Positions 1-11,672 of a stretch of 64,000 bases of DNA are shown here, piece after piece. Each line of letters opens with the position of its first letter. Positions within the stretch are counted from its first letter, which is position 1. The stretch spans positions 806,001-870,000 of the forward strand of contig JAACJK010000059.1 of the NCBI GenBank assembly GCA_013368325.1. Direction: 5' to 3'. A program made the position numbers and the translations under genes. The notes beneath the pieces were generated by a model. It ran no database searches and was not told the origin of the DNA. It saw nothing but the letters and a program-made list of their open reading frames with translations. The DNA comes from Ephemerocybe angulata (taxonomy: Eukaryota; Basidiomycota; Agaricomycetes; Agaricales; Psathyrellaceae).

Positions 1-604
1 ACCACTGTCAGGGGCAAAGTCAGTAGCTGTGACGATGGAGAGAAACGAGCGCCGTACGTTTGAATGCCTCATCCGCTCCAGGTGCACCGTTCTTATCGGG
101 ATGGAGTGCCAAAGCCAACTGAGAATAGAATGTGAATAGGTGCGAAATAGGCCAGGGGCGATAGTAACACACCTTCCGGTATGCCTTCTTGATGTCGACC
201 TCCTCACAGTCCTTCTTCACCGACAAGATCTCGTAGTACTCTGTCACTTTGCACGCCCGCACACGTTTGACCACCGCATGCTGCTCCGGGGTATATTCTC
301 TCTGCGCGCCGCCCGCACCACCCGCTGTCCCATTCGCCTTCGCCGCCGTCTTCTCGCTGCTACCCTGCGGATGCCGATGCTTCATACCGGCTGCTGACGG
401 GTGTTCTTCCGTCTGTGTGTTCGAGCTCGACGTTGACTGGGCTGAGGACGACTCAATTTCGTCGAGGAGCTTGTCCGCCTGTGGGGTGTCGAAGAGGGCC
501 TTGGATTTCAGGCAGAACTTCTTCGCGGAAGGGATATTGCCAGCGTCGTAGTGCTTCCGCGCAATCGAGAGGCAGCGCAGGGCTTCGTCCTTGTTGCTTT
601 CCAT
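1..604 (-). CDS. DnaJ/HSP40 co-chaperone, DNAJB12/HLJ1-like, partial
   Basis: This is the N-terminal part of a J-domain co-chaperone of the DNAJB12/14 (yeast Hlj1) type, which stimulates Hsp70 at the ER membrane. The opening MESNKDEALRCLSIARKHY and the following helix match the N-terminal helical region of that family. A linker rich in Ser, Thr, Gly and Ala follows. The J domain starts at TEYYEILSV, and an intron at about 119-172 separates KKAYRK from LALALHPDKNG, which carries the essential HPD triplet. A second intron at about 5-57 follows DEAFK. The gene runs off the left edge of the window, so the glycine-rich region and the expected membrane segment are not visible. The start codon at 604 is the first ATG in frame. 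It is divergent from the F-box gene at 891. Confidence 0.85.
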
Positions 605-890
605 GCTGTCCGATTCGAGTGGTCGGTCTAGGGGGTACAGAGTGGTGGATGGGGGACGAGGGTGAGTCCCTGTCTGGGGACGTGGATTCGTGGAACCAAG
701 AGATAGCGCACAGGTTAGGGTTAGAAATCTCTGCTATTTCAAGAAATGTCATCATCACGACCAAATCACGACCGTGCGACCCCTGTGCCGATTAGACATA
801 TAGACTGCATGTTCTGGCACTATTAACACCTCTATTCCTTCCCTTCATCTACCTCTTATTCTCGTTTCAGAGCCTTTGGCTCGCTCGTCT
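605..890. promoter_or_regulatory. Shared divergent promoter, DnaJ gene / F-box gene
   Basis: This interval of 286 bases separates the start codons of two genes pointing away from each other, so both promoters and 5' leaders must fit here. I see no clear TATA box. The part next to the F-box gene is rich in CT (around 835-870), which is common upstream of basidiomycete start codons. Its role is inferred from gene layout only. Confidence 0.55.
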
Positions 891-2841
891 ATGGAGACTC
901 TCGAAAAACCGAACGACGATTCTGCCGAACTCGCTCGTTTCAGAGCTGAATGGAGAGCTGAAGTCGACCGACGGAGGCAGCAGCTTGAAGGGGACTCGAG
1001 CGCTTCCCAGCCAAAGGATTCCAAGCCAGACGTAGAACCCGTTGGACAGAAGTTTCTGTTCAAGAAGCCAGCCACCAGAGCAACCGCAGGAGCTCAAGCT
1101 TCTGGAACGGGACCCAGTACCGGCGCTGCTACGGGAGCGGGTCCGTCAACGAGTCATCCTGCCATTAGACATGGCGCAATCGCCGCTACTGCTGCGACTT
1201 CACCTGCTTTGAGCAGTGCCCTTGCCATTTACAAAAAGGCAGTTCACTATGAACAGAGTGGGGACCTGGACAATGCATTGGCAGCATACCGCCAGGCATT
1301 CCGTTTGGTATGCTTTTCGGTTCTGACAAAACTATGCTTGTTTAAGCCAAGCACAGGACCCAAATGTAGACCGCGCTTTCCACCTCGAAGAGATGCTCCG
1401 CGCTAAACTCCAAAGCTACTCGGAGAAGGTCCCGGACATCGGTGCTTCCCCGGCGTCCCCGGAGCTTCTTGCGACCAAATTCCAGCAGCTCACGCTGCAG
1501 CCGGATACGCCTTCTCCAACTACGAGGCAGGCTTCTCGGCTACTTATCCATATTATAGAAGCATTCCCTGAAGACGTCAAGTTCGAGCCAGAGGACGAAA
1601 GGCACCCTGTTTACCTGAACCGTCTACCCACTGAGATCTTGTATGTCGTCCTTCGGAAGCTGGATGTCCCAAACTTCGAACGCTTTGCGCGCGTCTGCCG
1701 CAGGGCGCGGTTACTAACCTTAGATCCTGCTTACTGGAGGTGAGCAATTTCCCGCCGTCCCTCGTAAACTATGCTCATGTCGGTTGTTCAGTGAGCTCGT
1801 TCGATCTATACATAAACCACCTCAGCTCCCTAGTGCCGATGACCTGTTGGGACTCGTTCAAACGTACGAGTCTAACTTTAGGCAGCTCTACATCGCGCAA
1901 CCGAGAGTTCGCACAGACGGACTATACATCGCCATTTGCCATTACACGTAGGCTTTATTTTTCCAGCTGCTATCTTCGGTGCCGGCTTGAGCTAACCATC
2001 CTTCTCTTCCGTTCAGTCGGCCAGGTCTGAGCGAGAACTCGTGGGTCAATGTCAGTGACATTTTTTTGTCTCAAAAACTAGATTCTGACAGTTGTTGCCT
2101 GCTACTCAAGGTAAACCACCTTATTACATACCACCGGTATCTGTGAGTTGCGATCACACTTCATTTAGTTCCTTACCCTGACTATAATCTGTCTGAAGGC
2201 GGTTCTACCCAAATGGACAAGTCCTCTCCCTGTTGGCGAACGAGGAGTACAGTCCAAAGGCAGTGATACCAATACTCAAGCCGACACTCCGTATGAAGGT
2301 AACAATCTCAGCCTTGCGTTCGAACGCCCATGAGCACTGACGAGTTCCCGTAACATAGGGCTTTTACATCGGCAACTGGTACCTCACAGGCACGACCCTG
2401 AGCGTCGTGAACCTCATGGATGCAAGCGGGAAATACGTCGTCCCACTGCACGACGCAACCACCCTCACTTCCGACTGGTCTTCCCTAGGCTTCGACCGGC
2501 CTTCCCCCGCCCCATCTGGGACCGCCACGCCTACTACCAACCCAGCGCCATCCTCGAGCACCAATCACCCCACAGCGCACCCAGCCTCGACTCGTGGCGG
2601 GCGCGGAGGGCACAGTCATCAGGGGCATAGCGGCCAGACTAACGCAGCAGCCCCGGAGCAGATCCGCTACGTCTTCGACATGTCTTTGCAGTTGAAGAGT
2701 AAGCCGCTTGGGAGGTGGAATAAGCTGGATATGGAGACATATGATTCGGTCAATTTGGAGACGGGGGAAGTTCATCCTTTCCCGCTGAAGCACGAGAGGC
2801 CATTCTGGTTCTCGAAGGTGCGGTCGTATGCGTATGCGTAA
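891..2841 (+). CDS. F-box protein FBXO9/Hrt3 type, SCF substrate receptor
   Basis: This is an SCF ubiquitin ligase receptor of the FBXO9/Hrt3 family. Order of parts: a disordered N-terminus; a TPR/MIT-like helical pair (AIYKKAVHYEQSGDLDNAL); the F-box LPTEILYVVLRKLDVPNFE at about 1625-1685; then the conserved FBXO9 C-terminal region (TDGLYIAICHY, RFYPNGQVLSLLANEEYSP, GFYIGNWYLTGTTLSV, and a terminal part ending near KHERPFWFS). Seven exons join in phase: 891-1307, 1357-1739, 1792-1947, 2017-2050, 2111-2142, 2199-2298 and 2359-2841. A very short exon encodes VNHLITYHRY. I chose the ATG at 891; an upstream TTG in the same frame is not a likely start. In mammals FBXO9 acts on TOR pathway regulators (Tel2, Tti1), which is of interest because TOR lies in the same window, but no functional link can be read from the DNA. 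Confidence 0.88.
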
Positions 2842-3340
2842 AGTAGCACTCAATCTCGACGCGTTTGGATATCTTTAAATGGGCGCTGACAGAAATACAC
2901 GTATGCTCATATGCTCACTCAGGAATAGACTCAACTTGAGTGCAGCTGGAATGAGAGTGCCTCCCTATCATTTGGGTTCGATGCTATTCGAGTTACAGTG
3001 TCTTCAGAAGGATTTCCGAAAGGCTCTCGAGATTTGATCGAATGCTGCACCATTGCGCCCTTAATCTTCCAATCCCCCTCAACACCGTCTTCTCGTGCTG
3101 AAGATGTGAGAAACCAGTAGCTTGCATTGGCAGCTTGAACGAGCGCACATACAGGAATACCGAGTCATTACATGAGGGGAAAAGGAAAAGGGGCATAGGG
3201 ATACAGAAAAGGGAAAGCATAATTGAGGGTAGGTATATATGTCGGGTGGACTGCCGGGTATCGCATCCCCGAAGCGAGAAGACAAGAACCGCCTGCCGAG
3301 GCCTTGGCCACTCGTGAGTCGAGAAAGAAAGAATGACAGT
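2842..3340. other. Intergenic region after the F-box gene
   Basis: About 500 bases lie between the F-box stop codon and the likely end of the unrecognised minus-strand gene. The short frames present show no domain and no convincing splice structure. It probably holds the 3' ends of the two converging transcripts. Nothing else was seen. Confidence 0.4.
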
Positions 3341-4560
3341 CATCCACAACAAGAACCCTCTCCATCCATCGCAGACAAGGCGAGACGAGCCACGCTGAAA
3401 AGCGCTCTAATGGGCGGGCGTTCAAGAACCCGTCAGCACGCTCGTCTAGAAAGAGATCAAGAGAGAGCTCACCTCGCCCCGCGGGTATAAATGCGGTGAC
3501 TGACTCGATATGCCGAGGAGGAGAGAAACTTCATCGGGACCCGTCGCCCCAAGAACCCTCTCCCGCCGCATACCGACGACCACCTTGACGCGACGCCCCA
3601 GTTGGAACGCCGCACCGCTCCCAAAGCCGTCAGAAGTATTACGTACCAGGCCTCTAGGCGCGCCTTTCTCGACTGAGAGAACAGGATCAGTTTCGGGTTC
3701 AATTGCAAGGGGGTGGACGGGCGCTTACCGAAAGACGGACCATCCTCAACCAGACTCCACTGAAAGAGGGCATCGATGAGTCTCGGGGGCAAGGGAGAAA
3801 GGAGGAAAGCTTACTTGATAGACATTGCTATCAAGTAGATTGATAGGTTCGACACGGGCAAGCGAGGAAACCTCAAACTTAAACCCGACTGTGAATGAAA
3901 GTCGAAGTCAGCATCGAGAATCATAAAGAGGGGAAGAGGTGAGAACGTACCGGGTAGGAGCGCTACCCCGTGGTTGCTTGTGTCAGGAGTGGGTTGAGGT
4001 ATAGGAGGCCTGGACGCCTTCTGACGGACACCACTGGCGAGTTGTATGCAGGGGGGCGCAAGGCACCCGCATCCTGCAAAGCCATGGGGACAGGGGGACT
4101 AGCAAGGAGTATCGTGGAACCTCCAAAGCAGCCTCTGATACCCGTCCTTGGTACCCGTTTAAGGTCGAAGAGTGGAAGAGGGCGAGCGATGCCCTGGGGA
4201 ATATTGGGCAAACAGGACCACCCTTTATAGATCCTGGTCAAGGGGCTGAACTGGAACAGGAGCTCGCCTCCTTGTAATCGGGGCTGGGGGCACCTTCGAC
4301 ACCGATGAGGAATGACCTCAGGATTGCGACGCAGGCGAGCCGACCAGATAAAATTGGGCAGGTTTCTCGGTCGTCGCAAAAATTGAGACTGTCTTTGGCA
4401 CCACCTCCCTCCAGAATTAGCTCGTGAGGATCGCCCTCAAACTTGAACAGACTCGGGTAGAAAGGAGGACGTGGAACAAGGTGGGGGTCCAAAGATCCGA
4501 CGGGCGACTGTCTAGGTGATTTTGCCGTCGTCCGGGCCCAATCCTAGACATGCGCACCGT
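3340..4560 (-). CDS. Unrecognised multi-exon gene (borders uncertain)
   Basis: I do not recognise the product. Four consecutive minus-strand exons fit together with canonical splice sites and matching phase: 4073-3951, 3888-3815, 3759-3729 and 3663-3473. Donors read gtacgt, gtaagc, gtaagc and gtgagc; the acceptors end in gcag, acag, tcag and aaag. The joined peptide includes HGVALLPVGFKFEVSSLARV, NLLDSNVYQWSLVEDGPSFG and VRNTSDGFGSGAAFQLGRRV, with no internal stop. A further upstream exon is likely around 4550-4300 (it reads PSLFKFEGDPHELILEGGGA), but I could not settle how it joins, and no start codon is fixed. The last exon may begin near 3406. The locus lies directly downstream of TRAPPC12 on the same strand. 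Alternatives are a non-coding RNA or a decaying gene. Confidence 0.4.
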
Positions 4561-4795
4561 CAGTGTCAAGCCCACCAATACACAACCCAGAACGTCCTAG
4601 CCAAAGTTGGCCACATCATTGACCAAATATAGGCTCGGTTACCTTGGAATAGGCGCCCACAATCACGCCAGCGCTTGGACATCATTGTCACTCAGATATG
4701 TCAGCTCTGCAAGTTCCTGTTCTTGTTACTGTCTCACAAAACACATCTGTGAATTCCACATATACGACGACGATGATACAAATTTGAATATCTTC

Positions 4796-7148
4796 CTAGT
4801 TAGTGGGCAGCTTGAGGCAAGTTGTCTTCAGCCCATCACCACTCCATTTCGCGACTTCGACGAGAAGGTCGCGCTTATTCGCGAACCCAATGCTAGAGCG
4901 CAATTCGTACAGCGTCGCTATTCACACAACAATCAGCATCTTCGTTAAAATCAGAATGAGAGCGATACGCACAAAGGTTGAACAAGAAAGGTTCAGCCAC
5001 GACCACACTCGAAGGCGAAGCTTTCAAGGCCTTCTCAAGAACATCAATAGCCTCTTTTAGCTTCCCCTGATTCAATAATGCGACAGCCAAGTTGTTCACA
5101 GCCTGTAACAGAAATCAGGGCCCATACGCCGAGTAACAACCGCCAAGGACGCACCACATAATCCTCGTCGTCCTTCTCAATCAAGCCCTTCAGCGTCCCA
5201 CTCGCACGTTCCCACTCCCCCTGCGCACTCGCCAGCAAGGCCGCATTCATAGATTTCTGGCGTTCGTCAACAACGGGATCAGCGTCCACAGTCGCAAAAT
5301 GCTGCGCAGCCATATGGAGGTTCCCGCCCTGGAGATAGATGCGCGCGATAGCAGAGCGGAGCGCAGGGCTGGAGTTACCGCGGCACAGAGGCTCGAGGAG
5401 TCGCGCCGCCGCCGTAAACTCCTTCATCTCCACCATCTGACTTGCGATGATCAACGTCACCCTCGCCCCCCTCTCCTTCCACATGCTCATCACAACCCCC
5501 GAATCGTCCGGCTTGCCCCTGCTCCCCTTCGCGTTCACTTTGCACTTGCGCAATAGCGCTGCGAGTGCATCGAGGTAGCCCATATGGTCCCCGGCCCAGT
5601 ACTTAAGCCGCGTCTGCATGACCTCCAGCTCGAAGGGGAGGATGCGCTCGAAGAGATACTCGCGCGCCTCGGGGGGTTCGACCTTGGTGAGCACCGAAAA
5701 GAGGTTCGTGCATTCGGCCGCGGTCTGGTTGAAGAGGCGTAGGCGAGCGAGACAAGAAAGGCGGAGGTGCCAGAGCCCGAGGATGAGATTCAGATCTGCA
5801 GGGTCAGAAGTTACGATGCGGTCTCGCGCCATCCTCGCCAGCGCCCTCCAGCTGTTCGTCATCTAGAAAACGAAGCGGTTCAGATTTCATAGTTTAGAAC
5901 TCTTCCATTCAACTACCAGCTACTTACAACGAGCGTATGGAAGTCACTATTCTGCCACTCGCCCGAGACGTCTCGGACAGGCCGGATTTCAGGCGGATAA
6001 ATATATTTGTTGAGCAAAACAGTGAGAGGGTCGGTCTATGGGTACAAGTAGCGATAGAGATACAATGGTCAAATTCTCGATCTGGACAACCACCATGTCA
6101 AGAGATTTGAAGTAAAAGAGTGGCGCACATTCGGTATGGGCAGGAACATAGTGGGGATGATTAAACCAGGTAGGTAGAGCTCTGGAGCCTCGTCATCGTC
6201 GTCCTCGCTATCTGACACTGGGGGCGGCGGGACGTCTTTGTTGACGTTGGGAGAGAGGAGGGGTCTTGGAGAGTGCTGGGCAGAGGGCAGAGGGGACGGC
6301 GAAGGTGTGAGCGAGAGAGACACCTCCTGCGCTGGCGCTGGCGAGGCTGGCGCTGGCACAGAACCGTCCTCGGATGACAAGGCATCACCCTCATCATCGA
6401 CAAGGAACGGGTCTGGCACGTCCTCCTCGACGTGCACCGCAGGCACCGGAAGCGAGCTGCCAAAGACAGAATCCGTCGCCGATCTCGCCCCGTTCTCCTC
6501 CTCCAGCGGAGGGAGAGAACGCACGGCGGAATCTAGTTGCGGAGACGCCATCTTCGAGGAGCCGGACGAGCTGGTGCGACGGCGGGGCAGAAAAGGCAGG
6601 GAGACGGTGCGGTTCCTGGGTGGACGGGGCTTGTCGTCGCTGGGGCCGCCGACAGTGGAGACGGTCCGTGGGCGTTTGGGGGAGGCGAAGGAGGGGAAGA
6701 GGGAAGACTTGCGAGGCTTCGGCTCTTCTGGCAGTGATTCGGCGTCTCCCCGATCCCCCTGCCGCGAGCTCCGGGACGTCACCTGATGCAGGGCGCTGTC
6801 CAGCCGCTGAATCTGCCGCTTCACTATGCTCTTCATCGGCGAGCCCAGCTTCGCCACCTTCAGTCCCAGCGGCGACGATCCCGCGCTGACGCTGCTGACT
6901 TTCGTGCTCGTCGAGCTCGTTGTCGACGTGGACGCATCGGAGGCCTGCCTCCGCGTCCGATTCTTGGGCGGTGTTGACGGCGTTGAGAATGAAATTGATG
7001 ATCGGGAATACGCTGTTCGCGACGACGACGGCGATGGGGGCGACGCCAGGTCGACTGCGGCTGAATGCTGTTGAGTCTCCTTCTCCTCTACATGTGTCTC
7101 GGCGGCCGACGTCGACGACCTCCTTTTCTTCTTCAGCAGGTTTGGCAT
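4796..7148 (-). CDS. TRAPPC12: TRAPP complex subunit 12-like TPR protein
   Basis: The C-terminal half matches TRAPPC12, a tetratricopeptide subunit of the TRAPP III tethering complex used in ER-Golgi traffic and autophagy. The diagnostic stretch reads LPGLIIPTMFLPIPN, then TDPLTVLLNKYIYPPE, then MTNSWRALARMARDRIV, followed by TPR helices up to VNNLAVALLNQGKLKEAID and FNLSTLYELRSS. Exons run 7148-6129, 6035-5928, 5862 to about 5158, about 5103 to about 4978, and a terminal exon after a short intron near 4970-4917. The first exon encodes about 320 residues of low-complexity sequence rich in Ser, Pro and Arg, much longer than needed for the fold and probably disordered. The ATG at 7148 is the first in frame; a TTG nine bases upstream is less likely. 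Its GC-rich repetitive codons create long antisense frames that I treat as shadows. Confidence 0.85.
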
Positions 7149-8070
7149 CGTGTGCAAGTTGAGGACTGGCTGGTTGTGGGTTGGTCAAGGATGGGAGTCG
7201 CACACGGGAGCGTTGCTGAAGTCGATCAAAGCGAACGGAAGAGAAATGAAAAGGAGAAAGCGGCGCCGATTGCTTATATACGGCGACGGGAACTTGCCTT
7301 GACTTCCGCCCGTGGCAGCCTAAACGTTTCGTCATGCATCGTTGTTCTATTTATCTTCACGGAATCTCTCCTCGTGACAGCACACAGGCATGACACCCTT
7401 GAGGCTAATGAGGACGTCACCACAGCCTTCCTAGCCCTGAATCGCGATATCGAACTGGCGAGGTTGCGCCCAGTGCTTTCATGGCCGTTCATGGCGGCTC
7501 ACTTCCCTTATACAATTGTATCTATCAGGCCTTACCTACGTTTTTGTGATACCCCCGTGTATGCCGACGGTTGCTCTCAGCCGCCGCTTGTTCTCGACGA
7601 AGTCCAGCCGGCCTCCGATCCTGTGGGACGCAAGCCAGCGAGCTGTCGCGACAGGTCGGGACACTGGTTCTCCGATCTCATGACAAGTGGTTTACATATG
7701 ACTTGCAGCTTGCAGACTGTAGTCAAAATATCAATCACTCTAGAAGCTTGAGAGCAATGCCCAAGGGATCCTAAAGTAATCTAATCAAAGTGGAATCGCC
7801 ACTGGCTCCTCCGACACAATACTCGGGTCGATTCGTGGAAAGTTCCACCATCGATGGAGTCATGAGAGCGTTATGGGTATGTTACAGTAACCGAGCACCA
7901 AGTAGAAAACGAGGCTCGAGTCTCGAGAAGCCCGAGCCATTTCACGAGCCTGGGCTGAAAGAATAAAATACAACAGAGACCGCGGTTTATGTCGGTCGAG
8001 TGGCGAATAGGGTTCGTTGGATTGTCGAGACCTCGAATGCGACGATGGACTTCGCCCGACACACCAGTAT
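7149..8070. other. Intergenic region upstream of TRAPPC12
   Basis: About 920 bases lie between the TRAPPC12 start and the end of the CorA-like gene, both on the minus strand. It should contain the TRAPPC12 promoter and leader and the 3' end of the upstream transcript. A plus-strand frame enters from antisense TRAPPC12 and runs to about 7751, but shows no domain. No RNA gene or repeat was recognised. Confidence 0.45.
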
Positions 8071-10946
8071 TTATCCCGTCAATTCGCCCTCGGTATCCCC
8101 GCTGCTACTTTCGTCGTCGCTGTCGCCGTCCCGATGCGCCATTCGCACTTGTTTCGACCCGGATGATGGTTTCACGCCTTGCCCGGCAGATATACTGCCT
8201 GCCTTAGACTGTGGTCGCGATATCCCGCTACCATAGCCCCAGCCATCCTCATCTGGGGGAGGTGGGCCCGCTGGATAATAAGGACTTCTCTGTTGAGGCC
8301 ACGACTGGCGGCCCTCTTGCTGGTATCCATTCGGGGGGAATAGCCCTGGTGTATACATGCTTAAATTCTGTCGCTCTCTTGGGGGGCCCGGGAAGGGTGA
8401 AGGTCGGGGACCAGTGTAGTCAATAACCATGGGCTCAGGCATAGACATGGCACCTGGGTTGTATCTTGACGGCCCAAGTGTCGTCGTATTTCCGCTGCGT
8501 TTCCTTTCCGTTTTCTTCACGTTACCTTCCCCGCCTGGGTTTACCTTTCCAAGCATTGCCAGGTTAGTGGTTGCCTTATAGCTTCGCAGAAGGTACTCAC
8601 ATCACTGCGGGCATGATTAACATCGTCCCAGCCATGTACCATGCTCGAAGTTACAGTGAGTGGTTCCCCCCGCGCGAACGGTGTCAAAGCGCTGAACATG
8701 TTCATTTGTGAAGCTGCCGGGGCACCGTTCTCGTCAACAAGCCCCGTCGGGGGCCCATTGTGATCTGGAGCCCAAGCGCCGTAGCCCGTGAATGTTTCTT
8801 TGGTATACGAATCGTGCCTGGGCTGCTCAAAGTTCGCCTCGGGGACGCTGAGGCCTTGGTCAGTTTTAGCCGCCGTGCTGGAGGGCTCTGGCTCCAGACG
8901 ACTGCCCCCACTAGTAGAGGCAGGGGTCTGTTGTGGAACAGCGGGAGATGGCGCTGTTAACTCGGAGGCCGCGTTATGTGGAAAGAGCGTCACCGTTGCA
9001 GAGGGCAGGGGTGCGGGAACTGGACGAGGAGGAAAGGCGTTTCCGATGATACCGGAGAGGTAGTCCTTGCCGCCTCCGCTTGACATTGGAGTGCCTGCAA
9101 GTTTCTCGACATCGGAGACCACCGTTAAACTGGGCGTGTGGCTGGCCCGATCCCTCCACCAAGTCTTCACCGCCCTCCACGCTTCACCTACTGAGACTAA
9201 AGGTACAGAGCTTTCCTGGACGTCTTGGAGGAGTCTGGTGCCTTGCGTGGCTCGTTTTCTCCGCCCCATCCACATGATCCAGACGACGAAAATTACGGCG
9301 GTGAAGGGAATGGTGATGGCAGGATAGAGCCACCAGCCATATGCCATTGACATCTTGCTTGTATCTGTCTGGAAGAATGGCATGCTAAACAACGCCTGTC
9401 ACGGAGGGTCAACATTAACAGGATCCAGTGTCTGGGTGGTTACTGCAATACTTACGGCGACAAAGGTTCCAGGAAGAAACAGCAACGACAGCGCTGCTAT
9501 GCTAGATTTGAAATCATATCAATATCTTCCGCACAGTCGAGTAAGCCTGAAGGATTCACGTTATCATCGAGGAGTTATCTTTCTGCGTTTCCGTCGCGAT
9601 CTTCGTGGTCGCGAGATTGAAGAATAGGTTGATCCTGACGTTCGTTCTCTCTCGCAAATTTACGACCCAGCGATGCCAGTTCTTGGTCCTGGAGCGGAGG
9701 TACGCCAGTGAGTCGCTGGTAGACGTAGTCGTCTTCGAGTATCGGGTTTTAACCCATTTCGATTTGCGCGACGAGAGAAGAAATTCGTGGACATCAACGA
9801 GGTAGTCGAGCTGCTCAGTGATGCCATTCAGCTCCTCCTCCATGATGTAGAAATGCTGTGACATCGTATGGAGCTCATGAACCGCCGTCTTCAGTATGTT
9901 GTCGTCGTATTCCTCAGGCTTCAAGTGCTCCTGGGTAATCCCCTGGTGAGAAAGCCATATGCAATGGAAAAGCTGAGCTGGCACTTACATATTTCAAGAG
10001 GCCTCGGGCAGTATGGACAACGGCTTCTGACCAATTCATTGACACCTCGTCCACAATCAGACATTCCAGCGCAAAAGGACGCAAGACATGCTGTCGGTAT
10101 TCCCGCGTCGGCGCCGTCGCCCATTGCAATATACTCGCCTTCGGCCGTTCCGGGCAATACTGCACAATGTAGGTGGATGTCCCTTCTTCCATATTGTGTC
10201 GGAACCATACATGGGCTGGTCGACCACGGACTGAGTAGCGAAAGAAACCTTCTGAGGAAAACATCAATATCCTTGACGTTTACGCCAGATGTCTATGTAG
10301 TTCCATAAACTTACGAACGGAAGCGGGGGTCAGACCATCAGACTGGTAGGTCGTAAACGTGGCATTTCCTGTATTCAGGAGCCAGGGTGTGGTTGTGATG
10401 TTTGAAAGAAAAATTGGGCACACTCCGAGATGCTTGATGAAGTAGAAGATCGTTGAAGGGTGAAGTGCCACCTGGGTATTGTCGAGCGATCCACTGAGCT
10501 TAGGGCTCTTGGGATCAAGGGTGGCTTCGTTCAAAAACCTGTTTGTGATGAGCATAGGTCGGAGGTCAAAGCCTTTCTGACAAAAGAATCACACACAAGA
10601 TACGCAAAGCCGGAGGGGAACTGCCATTTGCCTAATCAAGTTCATCATTGTCAGTTGGGCCTTACAACGGAGGTCTGTCAATACGCACCTCCAAATGAGC
10701 AACGAGTTGCTCATGATTAAGGCCCTTCTTCTGAACGGCGAGCGCCTGCTCTCCTGCCCCTACATCCAGGACATCAACCGACGTGTCTACCCTCACGGGG
10801 TGTTCGTGCAGAATAGCTTTGAGAGTCACATAATCCGGGCGCTCAAGTTCAGGATGGCCATAGACTGGCTTCTCACTGAGCGGAATGGGCTCCAGAGGCC
10901 AGTTAAGAACCCAACTTGGTTGCGAAGGCATGGAGGAGGAGTTCAT
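8071..10946 (-). CDS. CorA-like metal transporter family membrane protein
   Basis: This is a member of the fungal CorA-like (Mg2+ transporter/ZntB-like) family. The N-terminal domain includes LNWPLEPIPLSEKPVYGHPE, ITNRFLNEATLDPKSPKLSG and VWFRHNMEEGTSTYIVQY. The long stalk helix carries RTKNWHRWVVNLRERTNVRI and NLFFNLATTKIATETQ. Two membrane segments follow: IAALSLLFLPGTFVAALFS, then YGWWLYPAITIPFTAVIFVV. Six or more exons join with good phase; introns near 9403-9455 and 9495-9555 split the first membrane segment. After the second segment comes a cytosolic tail of roughly 350 residues rich in Pro, Ser and Gly, longer than the usual CorA end. The first in-frame ATG after a stop is at 10946, though a short upstream exon cannot be excluded. 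The GMN motif normal in CorA after the first membrane helix is not present, so the transported ion is uncertain. Confidence 0.8.
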
Positions 10947-11672
10947 GTGCACTCGGGGGATGGTGACGGTCTAGAAGTGGCCAAGAGGCGCCACCGTAAG
11001 CGCACAACAGTTTCGCGGGAAGAACGGGCCAAGGGCTCGGGGGTAGTTGAGTTGGGAAGCGCCCATACTATGATTAGCTGTCGATGCTCACGGCTTTTGA
11101 TCCATATGTCGCAGGGGTGGGAGATGGTGAACAGTGGTTAGTTGCAAACCATGTTCCCCGCCCATTGGCCCGCCAGTCGTCCCGACTCCCCAGGCTGATG
11201 GGTGCATGTAGTTCATCTAATCTGATATGATCTCAAGCGCCTGTTGCCAACGAGAGGGGTTTGGGGATTTCGAGGTCGACGATAAGCTCAAGGTTGAGCT
11301 TTGAAGGCGGGTTGACGATTCTAGTCATGGTTTAATTATCGTGGAACATCCTCAAATTATTAAATGATTGACCATCTACAATCTAAGTAATCTGTCGACA
11401 GGACTATGAAACGATACTACGGATCTCGCCGATGGTGGCTGGGAGATAAATTTCCACGTTTTAAGTGGGCAAGATTCCCAAAAGGCTGCACTCGTGTAAA
11501 GAGCATAATAGTCTAACTATACGGAGTGTGACATGCGAAGAATAATCATAAGTGATTGAAAGTCATGAGATGGAGTACACAGAGAGAGAACGGGGGAGAA
11601 CGAGGGAGGCCAATGACAGACACAAGGGAACGACGTTGCCATATGTGAATAGTAGCGAAAGAAATGGGATGT
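10947..11672. other. Intergenic region upstream of the CorA-like gene
   Basis: This 726-base gap lies between the CorA-like start and the KAR9-like stop, both on the minus strand. It should hold the CorA-like promoter and the KAR9 3' region. A minus-strand ATG at about 11329 opens a frame of about 30 codons (MTRIVNPPSKLNLELIVDLE) that I could not join to the gene. No repeats or RNA genes seen. Confidence 0.4.

Noticed and set aside
6238..6889. Two long plus-strand frames (182 and 171 codons)
   Set aside because: Both mirror the repetitive Ser/Pro/Arg-rich first exon of TRAPPC12; no splice signals or domains.
7065..7751. Plus-strand frame of 228 codons
   Set aside because: It is antisense to the 5' end of TRAPPC12 and its promoter, has no domain, and arises from GC-rich codon bias on the opposite strand.
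11230..11329. Possible extra first exon for the CorA-like gene starting MTRIVNPPSK
   Set aside because: No donor joins it in phase to the conserved part at 10946.
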